From the NCBI RefSeq assembly GCF_007859935.1, contig NZ_SJPO01000005.1, forward strand, positions 186,001-250,000: a stretch of DNA of 64,000 bases. Direction: 5' to 3'. How positions within the stretch are numbered: position 1 is the first letter of the stretch; every line of letters begins with the position of its first letter. Source of the stretch: Posidoniimonas polymericola. GTDB lineage: Bacteria; Planctomycetota; Planctomycetia; Pirellulales; Lacipirellulaceae. The notes under the pieces were generated by a model that was not told where the DNA came from, ran no database searches, and saw only the letters and a list, made by a program, of their open reading frames with translations. Of the stretch, positions 45,772-55,700 are shown one piece after another. Position numbers and translations under genes: made by a program.

Positions 45772-48498
45772 ATGCCGACAGATGAATCTTCCAAACCTCT
45801 CGCGCGACTGCCACTCCTGGTGGAAGCGTGGCTTAGCGGCGACCGCGGCAGCACCGAAGAATTGCAGCGGCTACTCGGCGCGAGCCGTGCCGCACGGAGC
45901 TACTTCGTGCAGATGTTGCAGGTTGAGGCCGAGCTAGAGTGGCGATACGCGTCGGCAGACCAGGTCGCCCAATCGCTGACCAAGCGTTCCGACGGAAGCG
46001 AATACCCCGCCGCGTCCATCGTCGCTAGCCAGATGGGCTATCGGGTAGACTCTGGCTTTGCCGCGGTTTTCGGGCGTCTCGCAGACTCAGAAGAATCAGC
46101 TCAGCTGTGGCTGCGGCTGTACCCGCTGGTCCGCGCGACACTGTTCGCTTGCCTGCCCACTGGATCCGATGCCGAAGCGTGCGTGGAAGAGCTGTGCACC
46201 CGGCTCGTCGATGGTAAAGTCAAGCTAGCCACGCCAGAGACGCTGATCCGCGAGACGATTGAAGCGGCATGCGAGTCGATAGAACGCCAGGCCAACCAAT
46301 CTTCGGTAGCGGCCAAGAAGGCCTACTCCCGCTTGGTCCGCGTTCTTCTCGGGACCGGCGTCGATCTGGACGTGGTCGCGCTGTACGACGCCTTCGACAA
46401 CGTGATCCCGAGAATGCTCCCCGCCGAGGACCTCCGACTGTTGTGCCGGCGATACCTGCTTGAGCAGTCGCCCGTAGACGTTGCGGAATCGCAACAACTC
46501 CCCCTGGCAGACGTCTACAAACGCCTGGCAAACGCCCGCGTGCAGGTGCTGACACGCTGCGCAGTCCCGCCAAGAAAGCCCGAGGCGTCCGGCGAGGTCC
46601 GCGCCCTGTCACTGCTCAACCTGCTGATCGACCGGCGGCTCACTTCCGAGCCGTCCTCACGCGGCCAACTCTCGCGTGCCGAAGCAGTCAACGGATTGTC
46701 GGAATGGGCCGCACAGGACGACCAACACAGGGAGTACGTATTGGCCTTCGCGTTGTTGCACGAGGCGTTCAACAGGAACCTCTCACTTCATCGCCTGCTC
46801 GACGAGTCGAAGTCGCAGAGCTCCGCCGATTACCACCAGGTGCTCGCGGAGATGGTGCACGAGTTCGAAGACGAGCCGGCCAGCACCATTCCCGGCCTCA
46901 CCCTACGCGACAAGCCTGCGATCAACAGGCGAACCGTCTCGTGGTTGGTTGCGGTGGCGGCCGCGGTCCTGCTGGCAGTTGGGCTGGTTCGTTGGCAAAC
47001 GCCGCGGCCCACGGAACAGGACGCACCGGGGCCCGCGCTCGCCGCGCGCGAGGCTGCCGCTCCCGAGGCCCGCGAACCCAATGAAACGCCCACCAAGGAA
47101 GAGCTCGCAGCGCCCGAACCGGTCGTGGTGGCCAGCATCACCACGGCGTTGGACGTAGCGAATACCGATGTCAACGCTCCGACCCCGTACGCCGAACTGC
47201 CAATCGCTGGTGCAGACATTCACGAGGGTCAGCGGCTGCAGTTCGACCAGGGCGTCGTCCGCGTCCTCGCTATGACTCAATGTGAGTGGGTGCTGGAAGG
47301 GCCTGTTGCGGTTGTTTTCCACAGCGCCGAACGCGTCGAGCTTGAGCGGGGTAAAATTGTTGGGCACAACCGCAGCGGCGGCAGGCCGCTGGTAGTCCAG
47401 GCCCCCAACGCGCAGGTTGAGGATCTCGGCACCGAGTTCGGCGTCAGCGTAGACAATGACCTCGCCACCAGGGTGGCCGTCTACGAGGGCTCGGTCGCGA
47501 TGACCGCGGGGACCGAGGAGAAAAGTCTCTCCGAGGCAAGGCCACTGCAGATCGAGGCCCAAGAGCAAGCCGAAGTCACTTCCAATGGCGCCGTGCCCAG
47601 CGCAGCAACGCCCTTGCAGCACGACCGAGAGTTTATTCGTTCGGACGAGCTCGACCTCAGGGTCGAGGAGAAAGCGGGGTCCTCCGAAGCAGCCAAGCAA
47701 GTCGCCTTCTACGAGTTGCTCCGCACCAACGGCCTGCTCGCCTACCAGGGTTTCGATAGCGAGAACGCCGCTCAAGAGTTCTCGATTGGCTTTTGCCGTC
47801 CGGCGATTCGCCACTCGGACGAGCCGCAGTTTACCGGCGTGCGTCGCCTGCCCGATCAAGAGCTGCTCGCCTCAGATGAATTGGAGATCCCAAGTGGTGG
47901 TTGCTACTTTATCGACTTGGATACGTCTCCTGAAGGACGGCTCGCACGGCAAGGACTCCTCGACGCGGCGAACAAACTCGGACCGAGGGCTTGCGAGCTG
48001 TGGCTGCACTGGAGAACAAAGGCCGCCGTCGCGGACGGCAAGCAGTTTGATTGGATGGGCGTGTCGCTCATGTCGGGCGACCGCCGCAATATTGATGAGC
48101 CGCTATTCGTCGGTCAGCCGAACGACCTCGACGCGCTGGGCGTCCACTCGTTCGGTCGCGACGAATTTCGGTTCGCCCTGGATTTCGACCAGCAGTCGCC
48201 AGGTGTCCAGGATCTCAAACCCGACGACCAGTGGCACACGTGGGCACTCCGAATCCGCTGCCACGGCGAAGGTTCGGCCGACGTAGATGTCTGGTGCGAT
48301 GTTCCACTCGCGGAACTTGATGCGGTCCCTCCACAAGCCAAATCGCACTTTGATCAGTTGCAGTTCGATCGCTTCCGGGTCGAGGTGTCGGAGTCCGGCG
48401 CCACAGGCGCGGGAGTCTTCGATGAATTCATTATGACTTCATCGCTTGGAGCTCTACATGCCAGTGTTAGCAACTCTATCGAGCTCTCTCAGAAGTAG
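45772..48498 (+). CDS. FecR-type anti-sigma protein with embedded sigma-like region and jelly-roll ectodomain
   Basis: A 908-residue membrane protein. Residues 1-60 form a helical anti-sigma-like N-domain (LVEAWLSGDRGSTEE...). About 95-280 looks like a degenerate sigma factor: a region-2-like helix set (about 110-150), and a region-4-like stretch beginning LPAEDLRLLCRRYLLEQ, with helix-turn-helix ending RLANARVQVL. A second helical anti-sigma-like domain follows (about 285-350), a transmembrane helix (about 388-407), a Pro/Glu linker, a FecR domain (about 480-590, with VEDLGTEFGVSV), and a C-terminal jelly-roll-like domain (about 735-890) with LFVGQPN at about 778. The last resembles the domain in PEP-CTERM proteins of this locus. 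Directly follows the sigma factor gene. Confidence 0.78.
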   Translation: MPTDESSKPLARLPLLVEAWLSGDRGSTEELQRLLGASRAARSYFVQMLQVEAELEWRYASADQVAQSLTKRSDGSEYPAASIVASQMGYRVDSGFAAVFGRLADSEESAQLWLRLYPLVRATLFACLPTGSDAEACVEELCTRLVDGKVKLATPETLIRETIEAACESIERQANQSSVAAKKAYSRLVRVLLGTGVDLDVVALYDAFDNVIPRMLPAEDLRLLCRRYLLEQSPVDVAESQQLPLADVYKRLANARVQVLTRCAVPPRKPEASGEVRALSLLNLLIDRRLTSEPSSRGQLSRAEAVNGLSEWAAQDDQHREYVLAFALLHEAFNRNLSLHRLLDESKSQSSADYHQVLAEMVHEFEDEPASTIPGLTLRDKPAINRRTVSWLVAVAAAVLLAVGLVRWQTPRPTEQDAPGPALAAREAAAPEAREPNETPTKEELAAPEPVVVASITTALDVANTDVNAPTPYAELPIAGADIHEGQRLQFDQGVVRVLAMTQCEWVLEGPVAVVFHSAERVELERGKIVGHNRSGGRPLVVQAPNAQVEDLGTEFGVSVDNDLATRVAVYEGSVAMTAGTEEKSLSEARPLQIEAQEQAEVTSNGAVPSAATPLQHDREFIRSDELDLRVEEKAGSSEAAKQVAFYELLRTNGLLAYQGFDSENAAQEFSIGFCRPAIRHSDEPQFTGVRRLPDQELLASDELEIPSGGCYFIDLDTSPEGRLARQGLLDAANKLGPRACELWLHWRTKAAVADGKQFDWMGVSLMSGDRRNIDEPLFVGQPNDLDALGVHSFGRDEFRFALDFDQQSPGVQDLKPDDQWHTWALRIRCHGEGSADVDVWCDVPLAELDAVPPQAKSHFDQLQFDRFRVEVSESGATGAGVFDEFIMTSSLGALHASVSNSIELSQK

Positions 48499-48825
48499 CC
48501 CCCTATGCAACGGACAATTGGAATCCTCGCAGGCGCCTTCCGACAAACGCCGCCCCGCTCGAGTATGAGCGGGGCCCTACAAGCGACTAGGGCGACCTGG
48601 GTAGCGCGGGCGGGCATTCTTGCAGCTCTCAACTAGCAAGACGGCCGGTTTCCGAGGCCCGACGGACTCGGCCTCATGAGAGCTCTGAAGCATCTATCGA
48701 CCTGCTCGGAGCCGTGTCGCTTTGGGGACCGCTTCGGCACCCGAGGCGAGGAAGCTCAACCGAACGCCAATTCTGGCGAATCGCTGTAAGTCTAAGCTGA
48801 GAAAGGCTTAGCAAGAGAGAGAAAA
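48499..48825. other. Intergenic gap between FecR-type gene and tRNA-Arg
   Basis: This 327-base stretch holds no gene. It contains the hairpin at 48552-48575 and a 6-bp CTAAGC/GCTTAG inverted repeat at 48792-48811, just downstream of the tRNA 3' end and possibly its terminator (T-rich before it on the minus strand). No integrase remnant was seen. Confidence 0.45.
48552..48575 (+). terminator. Hairpin after the FecR-type gene
   Basis: A perfect 9-bp stem GCCCCGCTC/GAGCGGGGC with a 6-base loop, 54 bases after the FecR stop. No T run follows, so termination strength is uncertain. Confidence 0.5.
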
Positions 48826-48899
<74 letters not shown>

Positions 48900-48999
48900 T
48901 CGCTGCTCCCGAGACAAACGCCACTGGGGGCGGGTTCGCCGTCGGAAGCCCAAATTCTAGCGGGCCCCACCCGGGTGTGCCAAGGGGCATCTTGGCGAA

Positions 49000-49028
49000 A
49001 ACCCCCGGCGATCCGATCGCCGGGGGTT
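49000..49028 (-). terminator. Intrinsic terminator of the CBS-domain gene
   Basis: A perfect 13-bp inverted repeat (AACCCCCGGCGAT / ATCGCCGGGGGTT) with a 3-base loop, followed on the minus strand by TTTTCGCC. It lies 65 bases after the stop of the CBS-pair gene. Confidence 0.75.
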
Positions 49029-49093
49029 CGGTTCTACGGGATTCTATGGACAGCTAGGCAGAAACGCCGTGCTCGGCGTCCCGCGGCGTGCCG

Positions 49094-49564
49094 CTAATTG
49101 ATTGGTGCGTGAAATCGATCGGCCAGCGCACTGAGGTACAGCACCGAGCTCTCGCGGCGGGGCCCCTGGTCCAGCTGTTTCATCGCGGCCTGGATCACGT
49201 CGCGGCGGCTGATCTGCCCCAACAGCCGGTTCTCCTCGTCGACCACCGGCAGCCGGCGGGCGCTGGAGAGTAAGAACACCTGGGCGATGCTGAGCAGCTG
49301 GGTGTCGGCGGAGATGGTCTTGGCCTCGGTGTCCATGAATGCGCCGACATTGTAGGTCGGCAGCTGCTCGTAGGCCGCGTCGAGGATTACTCCCAGGCAG
49401 CAGCGTTCGCTGAAGACGCCAAGGTAGCGTCCCTCGGTGTCGACGACCGGCGCTCCAGAAATCCGATTCCGAAGCAACAGCTTGACGGCGTCGTGCACGT
49501 CCATTGCGGGGCTGAGCGTGACCAATCGTTTGACCATGATATCTTCGGCAGCAATCGAGATCAT
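49094..49564 (-). CDS. CBS-domain pair protein
   Basis: A 156-residue protein with two CBS domains: first from about 5-65 (MVKRLVTLSP, then ISGAPVVDTEGRYLGVFSE) and second from about 75-140 (RRLPVVDEENRLLGQISRRDVIQA). CBS pairs bind adenosine nucleotides and act as energy or ionic sensors. GAGGTGCTTG lies just upstream of the ATG at 49564; a TTG three bases earlier is in frame. No attached enzyme domain; partner unknown. Confidence 0.88.
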   Translation of the reverse strand: MISIAAEDIMVKRLVTLSPAMDVHDAVKLLLRNRISGAPVVDTEGRYLGVFSERCCLGVILDAAYEQLPTYNVGAFMDTEAKTISADTQLLSIAQVFLLSSARRLPVVDEENRLLGQISRRDVIQAAMKQLDQGPRRESSVLYLSALADRFHAPIN

Positions 49565-49842
49565 CAAGCACCTCGTGGTCGAGAGAAGTCGCCGCGGCCC
49601 TGGCAGTGGCCAAGACTAGCGAACGTGGGATGAGGAGCGACTGACGCCGCTGGCCCGCTCAAGTATACCGATGCGGGCGGCGCATCAGGCAAGTCTCTGG
49701 GAAAAGCGTGGAGATATCGGCGACTGCGTGAAAGACTTCACAATGTCCACGGCATTCTTAACGACTTACGCCGAGATTGTGACAGCCTTCACAAACCCGC
49801 GCTCTCCCGCCACAGGAGACTCGCCCAAATACCCGAGCCGAC

Positions 49843-50352
49843 CTATCGGTTCCAGTTGCCGTACCAGTGGTTCTGGTAGGCCCCGACGCTGCTGCGTGTC
49901 GGCGGGACCGGCTTCTGGATACCTGCCCCCGGCATCGCGCCCATGTAGCCGGCGCCGGGGTTCGCGGTGTAACCAACATTGCCCTGCAGCTTGCGTTGCT
50001 GCACGTACTGGGCCTGACCCACCATGGCCGCCTTGCGTCGCTCTAGGTCGGGGCGCACTACGTCCGTGTAGGCGGTGCCGCCGATCGTGCCGCCCAGCAC
50101 GGCGCCGCTGACATACGGACTCACCGCGACGTTGTTGCGGAAGTAGCGGTCGTACAGGTAGCGATTGCTGTCCATCGTCATGCTGGGACGCGTCGACAGA
50201 TTCTGCTTGTACGCTTGCGAGTAGTCGGTGAACTGCGCGTGAGCCGCGTCCGCGCCGACATGCGTCGCACCCACCGCTAGGAACAGCATGACGCCCGTTC
50301 GGAAAGGGGCGGCCAGCCGGTTATTTCTCGCGTTGTTGCTGAGATCGATCAT
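49843..50352 (-). CDS. Exported protein of unknown function
   Basis: A 169-residue protein with a signal peptide (about 1-39, cut near AHAQF). The mature part is Tyr/Asn/Arg-rich with repeated Gly-rich stretches (VSGAVLGGTIGGTAY, PGAGYMGAMPGAG). The start codon overlaps the stop of the upstream YdjC-like gene (ATGA), so the two are coupled. No known family recognised. It ends with NHWYGNWNR. Confidence 0.65.
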   Translation of the reverse strand: MIDLSNNARNNRLAAPFRTGVMLFLAVGATHVGADAAHAQFTDYSQAYKQNLSTRPSMTMDSNRYLYDRYFRNNVAVSPYVSGAVLGGTIGGTAYTDVVRPDLERRKAAMVGQAQYVQQRKLQGNVGYTANPGAGYMGAMPGAGIQKPVPPTRSSVGAYQNHWYGNWNR

Positions 50353-51320
50353 TGGTCAAACCGCTCCATGATCTCGACCCAGTTGGTAAGGATCACGTCG
50401 TCGGCCTGCAGACGCTTCTTCAGCGACTCGTCCTGCATGAGCCGGAGGTCCCAGACGTACTGGTCCGCTTGCGGGCTCAGCGCGCGGAGCGCCGGTGAAT
50501 CGACGCCCGGCGCAAACGCGATCTGCGACAGCCCGTCCGGAAGCGAGTCGACGGCTTCGAGGGTGGCGTTGAGCTTCTCCTCGTAGCTCTCTGCCCGGGG
50601 GACGATCCGCAGGTCTTTGAGCGTTGGGAGTGGGTAGTCGCTGATCGCGGCCGCGAGGCCCTGAGGAACCGGGAAGCCCTTCGCGGCGAGCCGCTCGGTC
50701 AGCTCTGGCGTCAGCTCCACCACCACCGCCGGGATCCATTGCTTGCGGGCGAAGGCGAGGTACGCCTCGGCAAAGTCGGGGCGCGAGTACAGCGCGCCGA
50801 GGTGCGTCGTGAGGTGCGTTGGCTTGAGGCCGCAGCGTTCGGCTGTGAGCAGTTGCCAGTGCATCTCACGCTCGACATCGTCGCGGTCGGCGCTCAGCGC
50901 AAACTGCAGCACCGACCGCCACAAGAAGCCGTCGGCGTCGACCAACGAAGGGGACAACCCGGCGCCGCTGGTCGGCCGCCAACGGTAGTCGGACCATTCA
51001 CTGTTGAACGTAAGCTGCAGTCCGACGTCGCCCAACCCGGAATGGCTGTCGTGCTTGGCGGCGTGCGGAAACCACGGGCATGGCGCCATTGCGCTGGCCG
51101 ACAGTCGCGGCAGCGTGGACGCTAGGTCGGCGCAGGCCTGGGTCGTCTCGAAGCACATGCCCATGTCGTGGGCGTGCAGGACGACAACCTTCTTGCCGGG
51201 CGGGAAGCCGAGCCGCTGGGCCCAGTTTTCGGCCGCGGCGTCGTGGCACGCCGTTAGAGCTGCCAAGAACAAGGCGAGAAGAGGAACCACGGTTCCCATT
51301 GGTCGGTGGGGGGTTCGCAT
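50349..51320 (-). CDS. YdjC/ChbG-like carbohydrate deacetylase, exported lipoprotein
   Basis: A 323-residue protein of the YdjC/ChbG-HpnK deacetylase-like family. N-terminal signal with a lipobox-like LTAC (about 22-25), suggesting a lipoprotein, which is unusual because most YdjC proteins are cytosolic. The first metal motif appears as HAHDMGMC, where Asp of the usual ADDxG is present but the pattern is changed; the second is GLQLTFNSE, where the metal-binding His of GxHLxL is replaced by Gln; the third is HLTTHLG. Loss of the second His may mean altered or no activity. Its stop overlaps the next gene's start. Confidence 0.7.
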   Translation of the reverse strand: MRTPHRPMGTVVPLLALFLAALTACHDAAAENWAQRLGFPPGKKVVVLHAHDMGMCFETTQACADLASTLPRLSASAMAPCPWFPHAAKHDSHSGLGDVGLQLTFNSEWSDYRWRPTSGAGLSPSLVDADGFLWRSVLQFALSADRDDVEREMHWQLLTAERCGLKPTHLTTHLGALYSRPDFAEAYLAFARKQWIPAVVVELTPELTERLAAKGFPVPQGLAAAISDYPLPTLKDLRIVPRAESYEEKLNATLEAVDSLPDGLSQIAFAPGVDSPALRALSPQADQYVWDLRLMQDESLKKRLQADDVILTNWVEIMERFDQ

Positions 51321-51614
51321 TGGATTCTAGATCTCATTGCTGAAGGGGCGAACTCGTACTGCCGTCCTTTAGCTTACCTTAGGCAGCCGGCCGGCGCCGC
51401 ACCCACCCGCAGCGTTTGTCGGGGCCCGTCCAGGGCCAGACGCCGTCGGCGATCGGGAACGACCCGCACGACCGGCTCAAACCGGCCCGGATGCCGCGGA
51501 TTCGCTGGCCAAACCCGGGCGGCATTTTCGGGGGCCGATTAGGATGAAGGTTGGCGGCAACGGGTCGCCCCCCGCCCTGCCGCTCCCGCCCTCCTCTGCC
51601 GCGTCCGCCCCAGA

Positions 51615-52703
51615 ATGGCCGATCCCTCACCCACAACCGCGCCGAACGCCGAGCCCGCCGAGCTGCGAGAGGTCCGCTACGAACACTCGTTGAGCCTGCC
51701 CGAACTACTCGAGCGGCTGCAGGTGTCGCTGATCGTTTCGACCTACCAGGCGGGCAAATTGATCGCGCTCGGCTCGCACGGTGGCCAGCTGACTAAATCG
51801 TTCCACAACTTCGACCGGCCGATGGGCGTGGCCCTCAGCGGCGACGGCGACTCGCTGGCGGTCGCCGCCCGCGACAAGGTCTGGCTGCTCCGCAACGACC
51901 GCACGGTCGCTCGGCAGTTGCCTCCCGCCGGCGGCGTCGGGTCCTGCTTCTTGACCCGCTCGGCGAGCGTAACCGGCGAGATCCAGGCGCACGAGATGGG
52001 TTGGGCCGGCGACGAGCTGTGGGTAGTCAACACCCTGTTCAGCTGCCTGGTGACGCTCGACCCTAGCTACAGCTTTGTGCCGCGATGGCGGCCGTCCTTC
52101 ATCACGGAACTCGCCGCGGAAGACCGCTGCCACCTCAACGGGATGGCGGTGGTGGACGGCCGGCCGAAGTACGTCACCGCCATGGGCGAGACCAACTCTG
52201 CCGGCGGCTGGCGCGAAGGCAAGGCCACCGGCGGGCTGCTGATCGATGTCGAGTCGAACGAGGTCGTGGCCCGCGGCTTCGCGATGCCGCACTCCCCAAC
52301 CTGGCACGGTGGCTGCGTGTGGCTGCTCGACTCGGGCCGCGGTCTGGTGTTGCGCTGCGACCCCAAAACCGGCCAAGTCTCCCAGGTGGCCAAGCTGCCC
52401 GGCTACACGCGTGGGATGGTGATCCACGGGGACCACGCGTTTGTTGGCCTGTCGAAAATCCGCGAGACTTCGACCTTCGGCGGTGTGCCGATCGCGGCCG
52501 ACCGGGCGCGTTTGAAGTGCGGGTTCGGCATAGTAAACCTGCGGACCGGAGAGCTCGACGCCCAGTTTGAGTTCGCCGCCGGGGTCGACGAGATCTTCGA
52601 CCTGGAAGTCGTCCCCAACGCGGCCTCGGTCGCGTTGCGTGGCCCGTTCGCCCACAACGACGGCGAAAAAACCATTTGGACCGTCCCGAGCCCGGGCTCA
52701 TAA
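51615..52703 (+). CDS. TIGR03032-family protein
   Basis: A 362-residue protein matching the TIGR03032 (DUF4915-like) family, a beta-propeller-like group. Conserved-looking blocks include LIVSTYQAGKLI (about 38-49), FHNFDRPMGVALS, DELWVVNTLFSCL (about 134-146), CHLNGMAVVDGRPKYVTAMG and MPHSPTWHGGCVWLLDSG. No signal peptide. It lies 79 bases before the LEPR-XLL giant gene on the same strand. In other bacteria this family occurs beside large surface proteins; specific function unknown. Confidence 0.8.
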   Translation: MADPSPTTAPNAEPAELREVRYEHSLSLPELLERLQVSLIVSTYQAGKLIALGSHGGQLTKSFHNFDRPMGVALSGDGDSLAVAARDKVWLLRNDRTVARQLPPAGGVGSCFLTRSASVTGEIQAHEMGWAGDELWVVNTLFSCLVTLDPSYSFVPRWRPSFITELAAEDRCHLNGMAVVDGRPKYVTAMGETNSAGGWREGKATGGLLIDVESNEVVARGFAMPHSPTWHGGCVWLLDSGRGLVLRCDPKTGQVSQVAKLPGYTRGMVIHGDHAFVGLSKIRETSTFGGVPIAADRARLKCGFGIVNLRTGELDAQFEFAAGVDEIFDLEVVPNAASVALRGPFAHNDGEKTIWTVPSPGS

Positions 52704-52782
52704 TAGAAGTTACCCTCCTCCTCGCCCCGGCCGCACGGAACCGGCCGCGGCGCGACCGCCCTCCACCGAGAAGACCGCACCT

Positions 52783-55700
52783 GTGTCACGCCGATCTGCG
52801 CGCCACCGTCGCCACAATAAGAACTCGCAACGCCGTCACCAGGCCCGCGCCGCCCGCCGCCAGCAGCGGGGGCGATCGGCCATGACGTTCGAGCCGCTCG
52901 AGGTCCGCGCTGTGCTCTCCGGCACGCCGCTGAACCTCGACATCAACCCGTTCGGGCCCTCGTACCCGGCAGAATTCGTGGAGGTCGGTGACACAACCTA
53001 CTTCGTCGCGAACGACGGCACCAACGGGCGGGAGCTTTGGAAGACCGACGGCACGGCCGGCGGGACGTCCATGGTGGCCGATATCCGCTCCGGCGCGGGC
53101 TCATCGTACCCGTCGTCGTTGGTGGAGCTCAACGGCACGCTGTTTTTCGCAGCGGACGACGGCGCCAGCGGCCTCGAGCTCTGGAAGTCGGACGGCACCT
53201 CCGAGGGCACGGTGCTAGTCCGCGACATCCGGTCCGGCGTCAGCACCGACACCGAAGGCGTCACCACGCCCAACTCATCGTCTCCGCGTCAGCTGACGGT
53301 TGTCGGCGACACACTGTTCTTTGTCGCCGAGGACGGGGTTTCGGGACGCGAGCTGTGGGCCTCCAATGGCACGAGCGCCGGCACGCGGCTGGTGCGGGAC
53401 ATCTTCACCGGCAACGACCCGGTCTTGGGCACGGCGCGGAGCTCGGCGCCCATCGAGCTCACCGCGGTGGGCGACACGCTGTTCTTCACGGCGGTCGAAC
53501 TGACCAACGGCCGCGAGCTGTGGAAGTCGGACGGCACCGCCGTCGGAACCGTGATGGTGAAGGACCTGTACGAGGGCACCTACCCGTACTACCTAGACGA
53601 CGAGGACATGACCTACGTCGGCCGCTACCCGAACAACGCCAACCCGGGCCTGCTGACCGAGCTGAACGGCGAGCTGTACTTTGTCGCCAGCAACGACGCC
53701 ACCGGCGCCGAGCTCTACAAATCCGACGGCACAGCCGCCGGCACGACGCTCGTCAAGGATATCGTCGACGGCGCCACGGGCGCATTCAGCAACTCCGACA
53801 TGATGGTCGCCGCCGGTGACCTGCTGTTCTTCACCGCTTCGGACGGGGTGCACGGCAACGAGCTGTGGAAGTCGGACGGCACCGCCGCGGGCACCGTGCT
53901 GGTGAAGGACGTCCGCCCCGGTGAAGCGGGGCAGCTCAACTTCTACGTCGGCATGACCGCCGTTGGCGACAAGGTCTACTTCGGCGGCAACGACGGCGTC
54001 AACGGCCGCGAGCTGTGGGTGTCCGACGGCTCGGAGGCCGGCACCCAGATGGTGGCCGACATCAACCCCGGCGACGACCTCAGCGGCAACCCCAACAGCT
54101 CGTTCCCCGCCTACCTGACCGACGTCGACGGCGTGCTCTACTTCTCGGCCGCCAACAAGAACAGCGGGCGCGAGCTGTGGAGCTACGACTCTGTCAACGG
54201 CGCCGAGCTGGTCGAAGACCGGACCGAAGGCGTGGAAGGCACCTACCCGATTAACCTGGCCGGCGTCAACGGCACGCTGTTCTACTCTAGCGAGGAGGAC
54301 GGCGCCCGCGAGCTGTGGACGCTCGCCCCCGAGGACGACTTCAACCTGACCGTCGTGGTCGACAGCGAGTTCGTCAACCTGCCGGCGATGATCGGCGTCG
54401 ACGCCAGCGGCGCCCGGGCGCCGCTCTACACCTGGGACGACTCGGGCCAGGTCCTGTTCGACCCCGACAGCGGGCTGACGCTCGGCGACTTCTTCGAAAC
54501 CTGGCGGACCAACGGCGGCCTGGGCGGGAACAACACCGACGCCGAGCTGACCAACCTCAGCCTGCTCGGCAACTTCGTCGACGCCCAGAAGACGCTGCAG
54601 ATGTTTGTCAACGGCCAGCTGATCGCCTCGCCGGCCGACTACGTCGTTCAGGACGACGACGCCATTGTGCTGGTCTACGGTGAGAACCCGGTGGTGTCGC
54701 TCAACACCAACTTCGGGCCGATCGTGATCGAGCTGTACGAGGACGCCACGCCCGGCACCGTGCAGAACTTCCTCAACTACGTCAACGACGGCGACTACAT
54801 CAACTCGATCATCCACCGCTCGGACCCGGACTTCGTGATCCAGGGCGGCGGCTTTACCACCGGTTCAACCACTTTCACCGACGACTCGCAATTCAGCCAG
54901 GTGCCGACCGACGCGCAGATCGCCAACGAGCCGGGGATCTCCAACCTCCGCGGCACGGTCGCGATGGCCAAGCTGGGCGGCAACCCCAACAGCGCCACCA
55001 GTCAGTTCTTCTTTAACCTCAGCGACGACAACACCTTCCTCGACTCGGCGTCCAACAACGCATTCACCGTCTTCGGTCAGGTCCTCGACATGACCACCGT
55101 CGACGAGATCGCCAGCCACACGGTCGACACCTCTAGCGACCCACCGTTTGGCGAACTGCCACTCGGCCCCGACAACACGCTGACGGTGGTCGAGTCGATC
55201 GAGGGCTACGGCGAGGTCACCGGCATCGCCTACCTCGACGCCAACCTCAACGGCGTCTTCGACGCCGGCGACTCGGCCATCACCGGCGCCATGGTTTTTG
55301 TCGACGGCAACAACAACGGTGTGCTCGACAGCGGCGAAGCCGTCACCGGCACCGACGCGGAAGGGAGGTACCGGGTCCAGGCGGCCCCCGGCTCGCACCA
55401 GATCGCCATCGACTTCGCCGCCGCCGGCTTCCCGGTCACGGGCGTGGGCCAGTCGGTCGACGTCCGGATCGGCGAAACCGTCACGGGGATCGACTACGCA
55501 GGGCAGTTTCTCGCGCCGCTTGGCGGCGTGGACCTGAACACGGCCTCAGACACCGGCGACCAGGACGGCGACAACGTCACCTCGCTCAACAACGCCTCGC
55601 CCGCCGCGGCGCTGCAGTTCACCGTCACCAACGCGTTTGTCGGCGCCGAGGTCCAGATCTTCGCCGGCGATGTGCTGATCGGCTCCGCGACCGCCCAGTC

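Noticed and set aside
52567..52782. Extending the giant LEPR-XLL protein to the open frame start at 52567
   Set aside because: It would overlap the TIGR03032 gene by 137 bases and add residues with no export signature; a GTG at 52783 gives the usual basic n-region.
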